DNA of 64,000 nucleotides. It comes from Volvariella volvacea V23 (taxonomy: Eukaryota; Basidiomycota; Agaricomycetes; Agaricales; Pluteaceae). The stretch's first letter is position 1; each line of letters starts with the position of its first letter. The DNA is taken from NCBI GenBank assembly GCA_000349905.1, contig KB722747.1, forward strand, positions 593,140 through 657,139, read 5' to 3'. Both the position numbers and the translations under genes were made by a program. The notes below the pieces were generated by a model. The model made no database searches, was not told the DNA's origin, and worked only from the letters and a program-made list of their open reading frames with translations. Shown piece after piece: positions 10,396 to 21,158 of this stretch.

Positions 10396-12856
10396 TCAGA
10401 CCAGTATTGACTGGATGGGCGACACACCAACATTCAACCAAGAGAGGACATTCTTTGCATTGAGCTCGTGGTGGTGATGATGCTCAGGGAGTTGTTGAAG
10501 CAACCCTAATATGGCATTACCCATGACGCCGAAAATATTCGATATGCTTTCACGTGGATCCCTACAGAACAGCGAGTATATCAAGGGAGGAACCTCGCAA
10601 ATAAATTGCAGATTTACATACAGCGGCAGAGCCCAAGGATAGCTCCAAGCATTCAAAACTCGATTATCGCTCGGGGACCTACAAAACGGGCGTTGTGTCA
10701 GTGCTAAATCCAAATGTTCAGTCGAAGGACGCCACAATGTCCTTTGCATTTGGACATCGGTTAGAACTAATAAGGATGCAAGAACAACAGTGTTGTTTGT
10801 CCAGGGTACTGCTGCTATTCTTGACGTTGCTAGATACTTCTCGTAAGCCCTAGAGAGCGACATGGATGCGTTCCAAGAAAGATTGAGTGGGTAGCCTTGA
10901 TACCGTCATCAAGTCTTTGGCATAGTATTCCTGTAGTGCAAGCGCCATTTCTGCGTGCGTCAGTTCATTTTTATCGAACTTTGTGGCTAACGATTGATTT
11001 TTCTGAAAACAGGTGAGCTCACGTCGATATGAAATGAACAAAATTGCTGACCCAGAGTACAATCGTCGCTGAGAAATCCTGGTAATCCTTCTCCAATGCA
11101 TTAATATTTGCGAAGGGTGCCCCCATCATGCGCTTCAGGCACCTATCAAAATCAAATTCCGTCAATTGCGACTCCAAACTCTTTGGGATGCCAGTCGCCA
11201 AGAGTGAACAGCAGCGCCACCAGCAACGCAAAAAAAATTCAAAACTATGGACGCTTAATCGAGCCTGGTTCAATTGAGTTAGACAAAGCTCCGTTATTCT
11301 ACTAGCGTGTGTTTGCTGATTGACATGATAACGACCACTGCGTGGGCGGTCGTTCAAAAAGTCACTGAATGACTTGTGATGAACACCGATCGTATGTCGA
11401 CCCTCTCGCGGGATACTAAGGATCGAATGGAGCTTTCGGAGATGGAGGCGAATGCGGGCCTCATTGTTAAAGAAGAATAATGCCAGCTTTTCGAGTGTTA
11501 TCGGGAAATGGTTACTGCCTGACGATGAAGGGTGCAGACAAGAAAGAGTAAGTCTTGGATCTGTTTGTCATCTGGTGGATGTGATGACTGGAGAATCTGT
11601 TTGTAAAGTGCGTCGAGGGGAGAGAGTGCTTCAGGTGTTTGTCGAAGGCATGCTTACAGTTGATCGTGGGGATCAGCGTCGTCGTTATCAATAAACTTGA
11701 AAAGTGTGACGGGATAGATAAACTGTCCATCGGCTCTCGATGTGATAAAATCCACGTCCCTATCCGAGGGCCATACTCCATCCTTTAAGTGAGGGTGCAG
11801 CAGGTCGTGGTGCTTATTGTATATGCTGGAGAAACCGTGTCTAATAAATCGTCGCATTTCTTGAGAATCTTTGAACTGGGAAAGGTTAATCGAGGATCTA
11901 CACAGGGAAGACAACGGCTTTGCCTTGAAGAAGTTCACGAGGTGCGGTTCAGGCCGGCTGGAAACCAGAAATGCCAGAGGGAAGTCGGGGCCGCACGATG
12001 AAATCAGGTTGAGAACCTTGAGTTGGTCTTTTGTGCCTTCGCATTCATCTAGCCCGTCAATGATAATGACAGCGCGCGGGACTTTGCGGACGATGCGCAC
12101 TGTATTAACGATCAGTGTCTTCCACTGAATCTCTACTGTGGCCTCCAATATCTTTGGATCCTTCGCTATCGCTTTATCAATCTCTCTTCCAACCCCTTCT
12201 ATACATACTGCTAGACGATAGGCGATTGTCGCAACGAAATTACGGAGGTTATTGCGTTGAAAGTCTGTCGAGAAGAAGAAAAAGGAACCGGCTACTTTGG
12301 CTGTCGATCCCCTCCTATCTAACCTTTCTCCAACACTCGTCGCGATTGCTGACTTTCCTATCCCTGCAGGGCCGAACAACCAAAGCACATTCTTCGCCCT
12401 GTGTGGGTCTTGAATCCACGAGATAATATTGGAAATGATGGCCAAACGAGTGTCGGGGTGACATCGAGGTGGTTCTTCACGCACTTCACCCGTGTGCATC
12501 GCGTTTACTACGACAAGAGCTTGGAGAGCGCCTCTCGCTAGGAATAAGTTACAAGTTAATAATCACCATGGAATTAGACATAGAAATCTACCTCGCTGGA
12601 TGTCCATTTCGAATTTTGAGGAACGATTACTAACTCGAACACCCCCACGCCCAGCGTTATTGATGAGGATTCCTCCTGCATTATCCACGTTCGCGCCTCT
12701 AAGGAAAGCTGTCTGTGGCTCGCCAGAAGGAAGCAATGAGACTTCATCGTTAGGGGAAATCCGGTTAACGATTCTCCCTTTCTTGAGGGGACGACTCTTG
12801 GAGCAACGTTTGGGTCGAAACAGTAGACGCAAGGGGCGCGACTGGTCTGATCCCAT
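10396..12856 (-). pseudogene. NACHT-type STAND NTPase (NLR-like), frameshifted
   Basis: The gene reads right to left. Proposed exon 1 is 12856-12592 and exon 2 is 12537-11658, joined in phase. Exon 2 carries a NACHT domain with Walker A GPAGIGKSAI, Walker B VIIIDGLDECEG and a sensor-like LVSSRPEPH. The frame then continues LSPLDALYKQILQ ... LHRQAVTIS. It breaks near 11502-11505 by a one-base loss before ITLEKLALFF, then resumes with RLHLRKLHSILSIPREGRH and SFSDFLNDRPRSGRYHV, typical of the region after NACHT in basidiomycete nwd2-like proteins. Downstream exons to 10396 form a helical tail ending in a His-rich segment, which I do not recognise. Such proteins are thought to act in non-self recognition. 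No N-terminal effector domain was identified, and the 5' end is uncertain. Expected repeats (WD, TPR, ankyrin) are absent. Confidence 0.65.
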
Positions 12857-13954
12857 TGTAACGTGAAGGAATGTGGGGTACAAGGCATAGGCCTCTTTGG
12901 GAATCTCGCCAAGGTTCTAAAGTTTCTCGAGTGGAGCTGTCCAGTGGGCTGTACAATGGGCTGTACATGGGATGAGACGCGGCCTCGTTGCTTCCGCATA
13001 CCCCTCGACCTTAACACATCATCACAGGTCATGTTCGGTATGCCTTTAATCGAATTGCTGTAAAGCATCAGTTTGTGAAAGCCAAAAGGTAGTACACTTG
13101 GATATATCCGGTTAGCGTTTTCGAGGGCACCTGAACCCAGAGATTTGGTGATAAGTCATTTTGCCTACCGAAAGAGCGCCGCACACCATTCAGAAAGGGC
13201 TCAGGGTGGGTAAGTGCGTCTTAATTGTCTCTTGTATTTCCATGCGACCCAAAGCACCTAGCCTGCTTGATGGTGTGTTGAACAGCTGCGACTGAATTTC
13301 TCGGAGGATGGACTTTATTCCCACTCTCTTGTGCTCTGGGATAAGTGGCTCAAGCAGTGAGATGCTGTTTTGGTGTGTCGGAGGCGACGGAGAGTATGAC
13401 GCAATTACCATCTGAAGTCGTTGACACGATTGCGTCGCTAGAGAGAACCCCGCACCAATTTCCCGGAGAATGTGAGATCTATGGCTTCCTGTCCAAAAGA
13501 GTCACTTCAGAGAGAGCTGGGGAAGAGCAAGAGTGGGTGGTTCCTGGGTTGCGGCTGCACACCACGCAGTGAAAACGAAAGACTTCGGGGCGCCCAGGGA
13601 CAGCATACGTCTAGCTGACGTACCTGAAATGCCCTCATTGCAGTCATAAGGAAAATGTCTCCATGTATTATGTTGACCTCATGACAGGTTTCTCCCCTTG
13701 TGCGCCAGCTCGTGCCAGTCTCTTGCATCGCAACTATGCACAGCACATTCGGTTCAGCCATTTGTTATCTCCAGCAGTACTCACGTTCACAAAGTCATAT
13801 GGCTATGCCTTGCTCATTCGCCAAGAGCTCATTTCCGTACATTGCCACTGGCAAGCACCTAGGCCACGAACACGAAATCAAGGGTGATGAGGTAGTCTGA
13901 AAGTAACCTGAGCGACCTTCGTTTATTCAAAGTAAATGATATCAGGTAACCAAG
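12857..13954. other. Upstream flank of the NACHT gene
   Basis: A minus-strand frame at 13190-13411 could be an extra 5' exon of the NACHT gene, but nothing in it is recognisable. No other domain, RNA gene or clear repeat was found. The segment belongs to the left copy of the duplicated unit; its counterpart in the right copy is largely missing. Confidence 0.3.
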
Positions 13955-14254
13955 CACATGAATTGTCGCTCAAATGATCTAAGCATTGCTCCTTGAGTCA
14001 TCAACGAACTACAATCAAGGAAAATGAGTAAATTAGATACAAAGATGAACAAACGAGCGAACTCAACGCGCAGGAGATTGGTGACCTTCGTCAAAGCAGG
14101 CTCACGAGACCAGAAGGTAAAGAAAGCGTTGAAATGGAGGGGTAAGAAAAGAGTAATCCTAAACCAGAGAATATGTCACCAGGTTGTAAGTATTATCACA
14201 CATCACATCCTCATCCACACGAGCACCCCTATTCTCTCTTCCTGATTAGTTCGA

Positions 14255-14475
14255 GGACCTGGAGTCTTCATGTCCCATCCTAAGGCCGCCATCTCATCCC
14301 ACTCCTTCCTCCACCTCCAGCTCACGAATTCAAGTCTTGCATTATCTCCCCGTCTCCTGGTTGATTAAAGTCTGTTCTATGATACCGCTCATGAGAGCGG
14401 CTTGCATGGCATTAGGACCCAATATAGGTGTAGACACATGGCGGCGTGTGCATTGGGGTTGGGGTATTATGTAGC
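14255..14475 (-). pseudogene. Remnant of the proline-rich gene 3' end
   Basis: This segment aligns with the last part of the AT-hook/proline-rich gene (about 16080-16350). Shared strings include gataccgctcatgag/gatactgctcatgag, ataggtgtagacaca/acaggtgtaggcaca, and a terminal ggcgtattatg-like end. It has small deletions and no open frame. It marks the right edge of the left duplication copy. Confidence 0.65.
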
Positions 14476-14489
14476 AAATCTAATAATGA

Positions 14490-14745
14490 TTCCGGATGAT
14501 TGAAGGTCACCCGTGTGGACCTTCATAGGGACCCGATTAAAAAACTAGGTGACAATTACGGATGGCGTGGCGGAACAGCTGAAGCAGAGTGATCGATAGG
14601 ATATCTGCTTTTGGAGACAATAGGACGTAATCATGTCAGTCTAGATTGGGTATTGAGGAGGGTGAGGGCGAGAGCTATGCTAAGGGATTCACGAGCTGAA
14701 ACTGCGAGGTTTTGATAAGTGTATATGGGTCCGTGTGGTGGAGGA
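14490..14745 (+). pseudogene. Remnant of the hydrolase 3' end
   Basis: Colinear with 9832-10071. It retains recognisable pieces such as cccgtgtgga, acggatggcgtgg and cataatcatgtcag (here cgtaatcatgtcag), but with many indels and stops. It covers only the last 80 codons or so, so the duplication breakpoint falls inside the hydrolase gene. It is not translatable. Confidence 0.75.
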
Positions 14746-14931
14746 GCATATGGTTGGTGTAAGCGCTCGTTGCGTTGAGCGCTTAACCTCTGCCGAAGAG
14801 CGGTTCGTTTTCAGTCACGAAACTGCCTTAACAGAGATCTCGAATAGGGATCCCAATTGGTTAAATCGAGACGAGTTGTTTGACCTGGCTAGAGATAAGG
14901 CCGCCAGCACGGACCTAGGATAACTTCTTGT

Positions 14932-15480
14932 GGGTGCGGCATTCATCTGTTTCCCAGTGAGATATGAGGCTACGAGCGGATGGAAAATACGACTGAAGCA
15001 GATATTAGACTAGTATCAATTGAATGTGCGGCGCACCAACGTTTAACCAAGAACGAACATTCTTTGCATTAAGTTCGTGGTGATGGTGATTTTTGGGGAG
15101 TCGTCGAAGCAACCGCAGTATGGCATCATTCATGACGCGAACATCTGACATGCCCTCAGGTGGATCCCTAGATAGAGGTTGAATGATGTTAAGAGAGGAC
15201 GTTTGGTAAGTATTGTAGATTGACGTACAGGGACAGAATCCAAGGATAACTCCAAGATCGCAAAATCCAATTGTCAACTGGGGAACTATGGAACAAGGAC
15301 TGTGTTATTGGAATTTTCTATTAATTCACTGTAGAGACACCCACATTGTTCCTTGCATTATTCGGACATCGTGGCATTCAAGCACAGGATTATGCGCACT
15401 TGTATTAGACCTGAAAGGTCCACATAACAGCATCATGCGGTGATCCATACTATGCCTCTCCCTTTCCAGACTAGCTGGTA
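14932..15480 (-). pseudogene. Remnant of the NACHT gene 3' end
   Basis: Homologous to about 10319-10860. A minus-strand open frame of 90 codons (15277-15005) preserves the end of the parent protein, including LRRLPKNHHHHELNAKNV against LLQQLPEHHHHHELNAKNV. The NACHT domain itself is absent from this copy. That both copies keep the His-rich tail suggests this part was once translated. Confidence 0.7.
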
Positions 15481-16105
15481 TCTCTAGCGTCACAATTGCA
15501 CCGCAATTCGCGCCACAGGGTTATCCACAATTATTTTGCTCATATGCGATTTTCCGAGGAATGTGTACACTTACGAAGTTATGTGTCATAACACCGCCCA
15601 TTCGCTGAGATCTCCCCATGGGTCCCTTACGTGACTGCCACATATCTGGGAAACATCATGAAATGGGGGTTAATTGAAATCCAAGTTATCTGCGAGCGAT
15701 GTCGGTGTTGCTAAAACGACCCCAGCAATCGTCCATTCGTTCAGAGTTAATATTGTCGAATAGCATTAAATTTTCAACCACATTAATTGGTGTTCAAACG
15801 ATCTAAGCATCGCATCTCGAGTTAGCAACCAACTATAGTCAACGAAAGGTAGTAAGTTACATGCAAAGGTAAGCCAAAAAAGCAAAACTCAACAAGCCAA
15901 TAGGTTAGCAAACGCGCTCGCGAGGCCAGGAAGAAAAGAAAAGTCTTGGAATGACAATGCAAGGGGAATCATAAATAAGAGAATAGGTCACCAGGTCGTA
16001 AGTATCATCGTGCATCACGTCCTTATCCACACAAGCGCCGCCATTCTCTTTTCTTGAGTTATTAAGTTAAAATCTGAAATTATGTCGTCATTCACCCCCA
16101 CAGTC
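15481..16105. other. Right copy of the duplicated noncoding block
   Basis: 15790-16060 matches 13955-14250, the 3' flank of the proline-rich gene. The rest (15481-15790) has no clear partner and no coding signal. Confidence 0.5.
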
Positions 16106-19100
16106 CTATCCCCAAGGCCTCCACCTCGCCCCATTCTCGGGTGTATATGCATTCCCCCCAGCTCCGGCCCCGGCGCCCGCTCCTGAATTGGAATCATGCG
16201 CCTTCTGCCCATCTTCTAGTTGACCAAAACCCGCACCGTGATACTGCTCATGAGGATGGCCCTGGACGACACTAGGCCCCGACCCCTGGCCAGGTCCTGA
16301 TACAGGTGTAGGCACAGGCGGCGTCGGTGTCGGCGTTGGCGTATTATGCCCACCGCTGCCACCTCGACCACCATGTCCCTCCACCCCTCCCTCTCGGTTT
16401 CGGTCGCTCCTGCTTCCACTCCGGCTTGGCGGGGGTAACGGCCGTGGCGATCTTTGTGCTGGTGGTTGTGGCTGGTGATGGTGATAGTCTTGAGCGGGGT
16501 ACGGGTGCGGAGGTGGAGGCGGTGGAGGCGAACTATGACCCGACGGAGGTCCATACGGAGGGCCATGCTCTTGGCCGGGGCCATTATAGTAAACATACGC
16601 CGGCCCGTGTCCGTGCTGCTGTAGATGAGGTGGAGGAGGATAGGCGTCAGGATTAAAGTACCCAGCGTACGGTGAAATTTGGTAGCCATGTGGAACGGGC
16701 GGCGCATGAGGATGCGGGTATGGGTGTGGGTGGTGCTGGGGCGGCGGTGGCGGTGGTGGTAAGGACACTAGAGGACCTAACGGCGGTAGTGTCAGGACCG
16801 GGGGCGGGCCCGGTGGGATGGGGCTATGCGAAGGTGCTTGATGGGGCGGAGGTGGTAGTGCTTGAACTGGGATTGGGTGTCGAATGTCGGGGTTAGATCC
16901 TGGACGAGGAGGTGGAGATAGATGAGGAGGGGGTGGAGGGGGTGCGTGGGCCTCACTCTGATCAGGAGAGATAACGCGCCCAGGACCGTGAAGGGACGGG
17001 GAAGGAGTGACATGGGGTGGAGGGGGCATAAAAGCAGGAGGAGTGCCCGGGCCTGGGGCCATTGAAGGTATCCTCCACTGTGAGGGCACCCTATCACCTG
17101 GCAACGGTTGTGGAGGTGGAGGATGTTTCCATACAGGCGGTGGGTCAAATCCGCCAAATCCAAATCCTACATTGAATCCCAGCATGTTTCCGCCATTAGG
17201 CGGGGGAGGTAGAGATGCATTGGGAGAACCTGGTCCCGGGTGTGGNNNNNNNNNNNNNNNNNNNNNNNNNNNNNNNNNNNNNNNNNNNNNNNNNNNNNNN
17301 NNNNNNNNNNNNNNNNNNNNNNNNNNNNNNNNNNNNNNNNNNNNNTGCAGGTGGTGGGTATACAGGTCTGAGGATATAATTAACGTTGGCATTCCGAACA
17401 TTGTTACCATAGTTGTATGCGTACCCGAAGCCATTGGGGTGACCTTGGACATCGATTGGAGGTCCATTTACGGAGCCGGTCACAGAGTCCCTTTCGGGAG
17501 GATGACTACTCTCGTTCCCATTTCCAGTTCTTGGCTCGGGGCGAGGGATGTTGTCATTCGCGCCATTAATCCCTGACGCGGGAGGTGCATCGGGATCAGG
17601 ATCACCCTCCGCATCCCTATCCGCATCGTGTTCTTGCTCCTGCTTGTTTCCGTGTAGATTTGCATTTGTGCTGATACCGACCGAGAAGCCTGCAGCTTGA
17701 GCACCCGCTAAATCGTTTTCGTCTATTAGCAAAAATACGAAAAGCATAAGTGCAATGGTTACAAACAATTCAAGGCATTAAACATTCAACGGAGCATAAT
17801 CATGACGCGCAGATATTTGACTAACCTTGATTAGCACCACCGACAATTGAATAATTCGTCTTGGATGTAGCGAGTACAACTCCTTCAAACAACATCTTCC
17901 CCCCATTCCCCTCTTTCATTTTCCCTTTGCTCGTCTTCCGTTTCAATGCCCTCGCCTTCGCGTCATCAGCACCCTCCGCAGCCTCGCCAGACTTCCTCGG
18001 TCTCCCCCTCCCCCTTTTCTGCTCAGGTGGAACTTCATTAGGTCCACCCACGGATTTTCGGCTCCTCGATCGTCTGAGAACCCTGACAATGGGTGTAACA
18101 GCGTCCTGCTCGGCTTGGATCAACTTGCTGGATTTTTTTCGGACTCTCGCAGGCCTCCCGAGCGCAGAAACAGACGTGCCAAAGTCGAAATCGGAGTGTG
18201 TAATTACTTCTTGCTCTTCGGTTGGCTCTCCCTCTGCTTCTCCCTCAACGACGGCAGTAGCAACAACAGACTGCGATGTCTTTTCCTTTTTCCGACTAGG
18301 GGTGCCTTGTTCTTCCTTTGGCTCGTCCCCCTGCTTCTTTCTGGGCCGCCCTCTGGGTCTCTTAGCAGCGCTATTATCCGGGGGAGCGACACCTGAATTT
18401 GCTCGACTCCTAGTGACAGCTGCACCAGCATCATCGCCAGTGTTCTTTTTCTCGCCACTTCCAGAATCTTCAACTTTTATTCTCTTTCCAGGACTTTTCG
18501 GTCTAGTGCTCGTTTCTTCCTCTTCCAATTGCGCAGTATCAGCTTTGCGTTTTCGCGTTGTTCCTGCTGAAGAAGCCGCTGGCTTCCTTGGTTTGAAAGA
18601 GCTGGAGGGTAGGGCTGATCTTCGTGTAGTAGGAGAAGTCGAAGTCGACCTGGTGGTAGGCTTGGGCGCAGACTTATTGCTCTTAGCTTCGCGTTTGGGC
18701 TGTGGTGGTCGTGGCGCATCTTTGGTGACAATTGAGGTATCCTCTTCGAGCGCTTCAGATACTATAAACGACAAGAGAGCAGGGTATTGAGGAGATGATT
18801 GTAGTGTTAGTTAAACGGAGCACGTCACTGTTGTAGAATATTCGAGACAGGACGAAGCGATACGGAAGAGAAGATGGACAGAAACGCGTGTATCCCCCTA
18901 GCGCTCATGATAAAGCGCCCCGCCCGAAGGCTTGTTCCACTTCACAACTCGGCATCCAACACCACATCCAACCTACATTGCACGAAGAGAAAACGAGGAA
19001 ACGCGTCTACTCACGCCCTTTCGTCTCGATCGCCTCAAAAAAGCCAATGTACTCCTCCCGTTTCGTGAATTTGACTTGTTTAGACAAGTCCAAATCCCTA

Positions 19101-19189
19101 AAGATCGCTCGCAGTGTTTCAGCCTTGAGTGACTCCCATGGAAAGTTTGAGTCGGTTCCTCTCGCTCCTCGACTGAAATTGGAGGCCAT
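16106..19189 (-). CDS. AT-hook, proline-rich nuclear protein (interrupted by assembly gap)
   Basis: Three exons join in phase: 19189-19015, 18761-17826 and 17722-16106. Exon 1 encodes a short helical segment (LKAETLRAIFRDLDL, FTKREEYIGFFEAIE) resembling a SAP-type helix pair. Exon 2 is highly charged and holds two AT-hooks, KRPRGRPRKKQ and KRGRGRPRKSG, which bind the minor groove of AT-rich DNA, plus basic nuclear-localisation-like runs. Exon 3 is very rich in Pro, His, Gly and Tyr. The frame before and after the gap at 17246-17345 differs, as expected if 100 N stands for an unknown length. The protein exceeds 890 residues. The specific function is unknown; a chromatin or transcription role is inferred. 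The first intron (252 nt) is long for this genome and may hide a small exon. Its 3' end is duplicated at 14255-14475. Confidence 0.65.
17246..17345. other. Assembly gap (100 N)
   Basis: Exactly 100 undetermined bases, the usual placeholder for a gap of unknown size. It lies in the proline-rich coding region of the AT-hook gene, where low-complexity repeats probably blocked assembly. Nothing can be said about the missing codons. Confidence 0.98.
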
Positions 19190-19393
19190 TCTGGTGTATG
19201 TCTGGTGGGCTGCCCACAGCCACGACGCGCTGAGGAAGATGGGTGTACAGAGCAAGAGTGGCGAGTTCGGTTGCTCTGATTGTGGGCGTGGTGGCGTGGT
19301 GAGAACGAGTTCGGTCGTTGGTTCGGTCCGCTTAGCGCCGTTGCTCCGGATCGGCCGGGGTAATACAAATATAGTAATTCCATTACAGCGTCA

Positions 19394-20224
19394 CTAACAA
19401 CGACACCCTTGACTGGCAGCTACCTGTGGGGCGCCCAAGTTAACATTGGTCTCTTTATTCTGCTCAGCATCCACCGCAGCGTTATCCAACATATCCCCTC
19501 CCAACTCAACAAACAAATTGTCGACATTCCGACCCCATTCAAGGGATGTTTCGATAAACAGGGAATCCATATCTTCTGCAAAGGATAGTCCTTCAGATGT
19601 CCTGACTTCTCGGGAAGATTCCTTCAGTGATATCTCAGTTCGAGTGTCTCATAAAACGTGTGTTTTTCGACATACCTTGTCAATCTTATTACCAACCACG
19701 ACCTTCACCATCGGCGATGTGGCTTGCTTTTCCAACTCAGAGTACCATTCGCGTAAAGAATCGAACGTCTCTTTGCGTAGTGTCGTACACTTTCCGGAGC
19801 AATTCTTGTCAACTCTATGCATGCATTCGTGAAATAGACGATCTCTCACCAAGAATCGCACCTCGCGCACGCCGATAGAATTGAGTTGCTAGGGATCGAA
19901 ACCGCTCCGTCCCTGCCGTATCCTTAAATCTGCACGTTAGCTTCAAGCAAATGCATCCACTACTAGGAAACTTCAAGCGCTCACCCATATTGTCAATCGT
20001 ACTAGTTCACCTCTGACTTCCATGTTATGAAGAGCGACATCCACGTCGGTATTGGCCCGAGTATTGCTCCACTTCTTACCCAAGAACCTTAGCGCCAGAC
20101 TTGTCTTTCCAACAGATGAGTCGCCGACTAGAATAACTTTGAATTTCTTCCTAGCTCTTGGACCTTCTCTCGCAGCACCCGATGAAGCCAATCTCTGTGT
20201 GTCGCCATCACCGTGATGAGCCAC
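19394..20224 (-). pseudogene. Rab18-like small GTPase paralog 1, probably broken
   Basis: The exons are about 20224-19985, 19922-19850, 19789-19676 and 19621-19394, the same four-exon plan as the two relatives to the right. The P-loop GDSSVGKTS and the NKID motif are intact. Exon 3 is 114 nt, where both relatives have 116. A 2-nt deletion after VYDTT breaks the frame before KETFDSLREWYSELEK. DTAGQE is DTAGTE, so the catalytic Gln is Thr. The switch I Thr is Asn (ANTDVD). The SAK motif is SLE. The C-terminus ends in QGCRC, a CxC prenylation signal. No ATG lies in frame at the 5' end (20224 is GTG), so the start is uncertain. If the frameshift is real it encodes only the first half of a G domain. 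Confidence 0.65.
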
Positions 20225-21158
20225 AGACGTAGCAGTAGTGCTTGCATGGGATGAAGACTCGCCCGTGCGTGCGGAATGCCGATCAACCTATCGTAGTTCG
20301 TAGGCTTGAACCATAAGAGTCAACGGGTGGTATAGGTACTATGAAGGTAAAGTGTACGACGAGAGCCCTCGAGATGAGAGTCGAGGAATAAAGAGGACAA
20401 TCGCCGCACCTTCTTTGGCAACGTGCTCGTGGTCCACCAATTCTAGTAAGCAATCGCGCAGTCAAGGGCTCCACTCTGACGGACGCAGGATGATTCGTTA
20501 CCACCCCCATCGAACAGCGACGCTGAAACGTTAATGAACCGTGATTCTAGTAGCGCCTAAGGATCCTTGGTCTGGGAGAAAACCGCCAGCCCAATTTCTC
20601 ATTTGCAAACGGCTCGAGTGACTCTTGGTATGACAATTTTACTTTGATTCGGTCCACACAGTCTAATGTTATTGATCATCATTCCGAGCTTTTCGGTGGG
20701 GTGGTGGCTCATGAAATCCGCCCCTGCATGCTAAAGCCATTGCCAGTGACGAGTGGCGAGCCCGCAGATTGACGATCTCTAGTCCTGGTTAGTCATAGGC
20801 TACTCCAATCGTTGAAGCTGTTACGCGGCATGTCCGTTCAACCCAGCGCCGTTTATTAACCTCGTTTGGCGTCGGACGACTAGGCAAGATACACCCAAGT
20901 AATGGTGTGCACCAATGGATTAAGGCCAGAAATTTGCGTAGAAATTAAAATGTATGTAAGTCTGTGTAGCAGACTTCATGCAACCTATTGATGGTACAAA
21001 TTCATATCCTGCACTTTGTGCGAGATATGACGCAGAGCCATGCTGCATTATCCCGTCTGACACCAACGCACTCGTGTTCGCACCACTCCTTCAAAGTTGG
21101 CATTAAATTTCATCAATTCATTCTACAAAATAAGTGCCACACAACAAGCTCATTACGA
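20225..21158. other. Intergenic, no feature seen
   Basis: The possible first exon of Rab-like paralog 1 may lie in 20225-20510, but no ATG joins its frame convincingly. The rest is AT-rich 3' flank of the F-box gene. Confidence 0.35.

Larger units (their letters stand above)
9832..14475. repeat. Tandem duplication, left copy
   Basis: Four blocks in this interval reappear in the same order further right. The 3' end of the hydrolase (9832-10071) matches 14502-14740. The 3' part of the NACHT gene (about 10319-10760) matches 14932-15372. A noncoding block (about 13955-14250) matches 15790-16060. A degraded copy of the 3' end of the AT-hook/proline-rich gene (about 14255-14475) matches about 16080-16350. 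The matches are diverged, with indels, and were read by eye. This is an old tandem duplication whose right copy has lost about 2.5 kb. Confidence 0.8.

Noticed and set aside
17861..18790. Plus-strand frame of 309 codons
   Set aside because: It is the antisense shadow of the AT-hook exon; its Leu/Ser/Phe-rich composition is the complement of Lys/Arg/Glu/Ser codons.
19812..19849. A 37-nt intron that would restore the frame in Rab18-like copy 1
   Set aside because: It is shorter than other introns, moves the acceptor away from the position shared by both paralogs, and would insert residues that do not fit the G domain.
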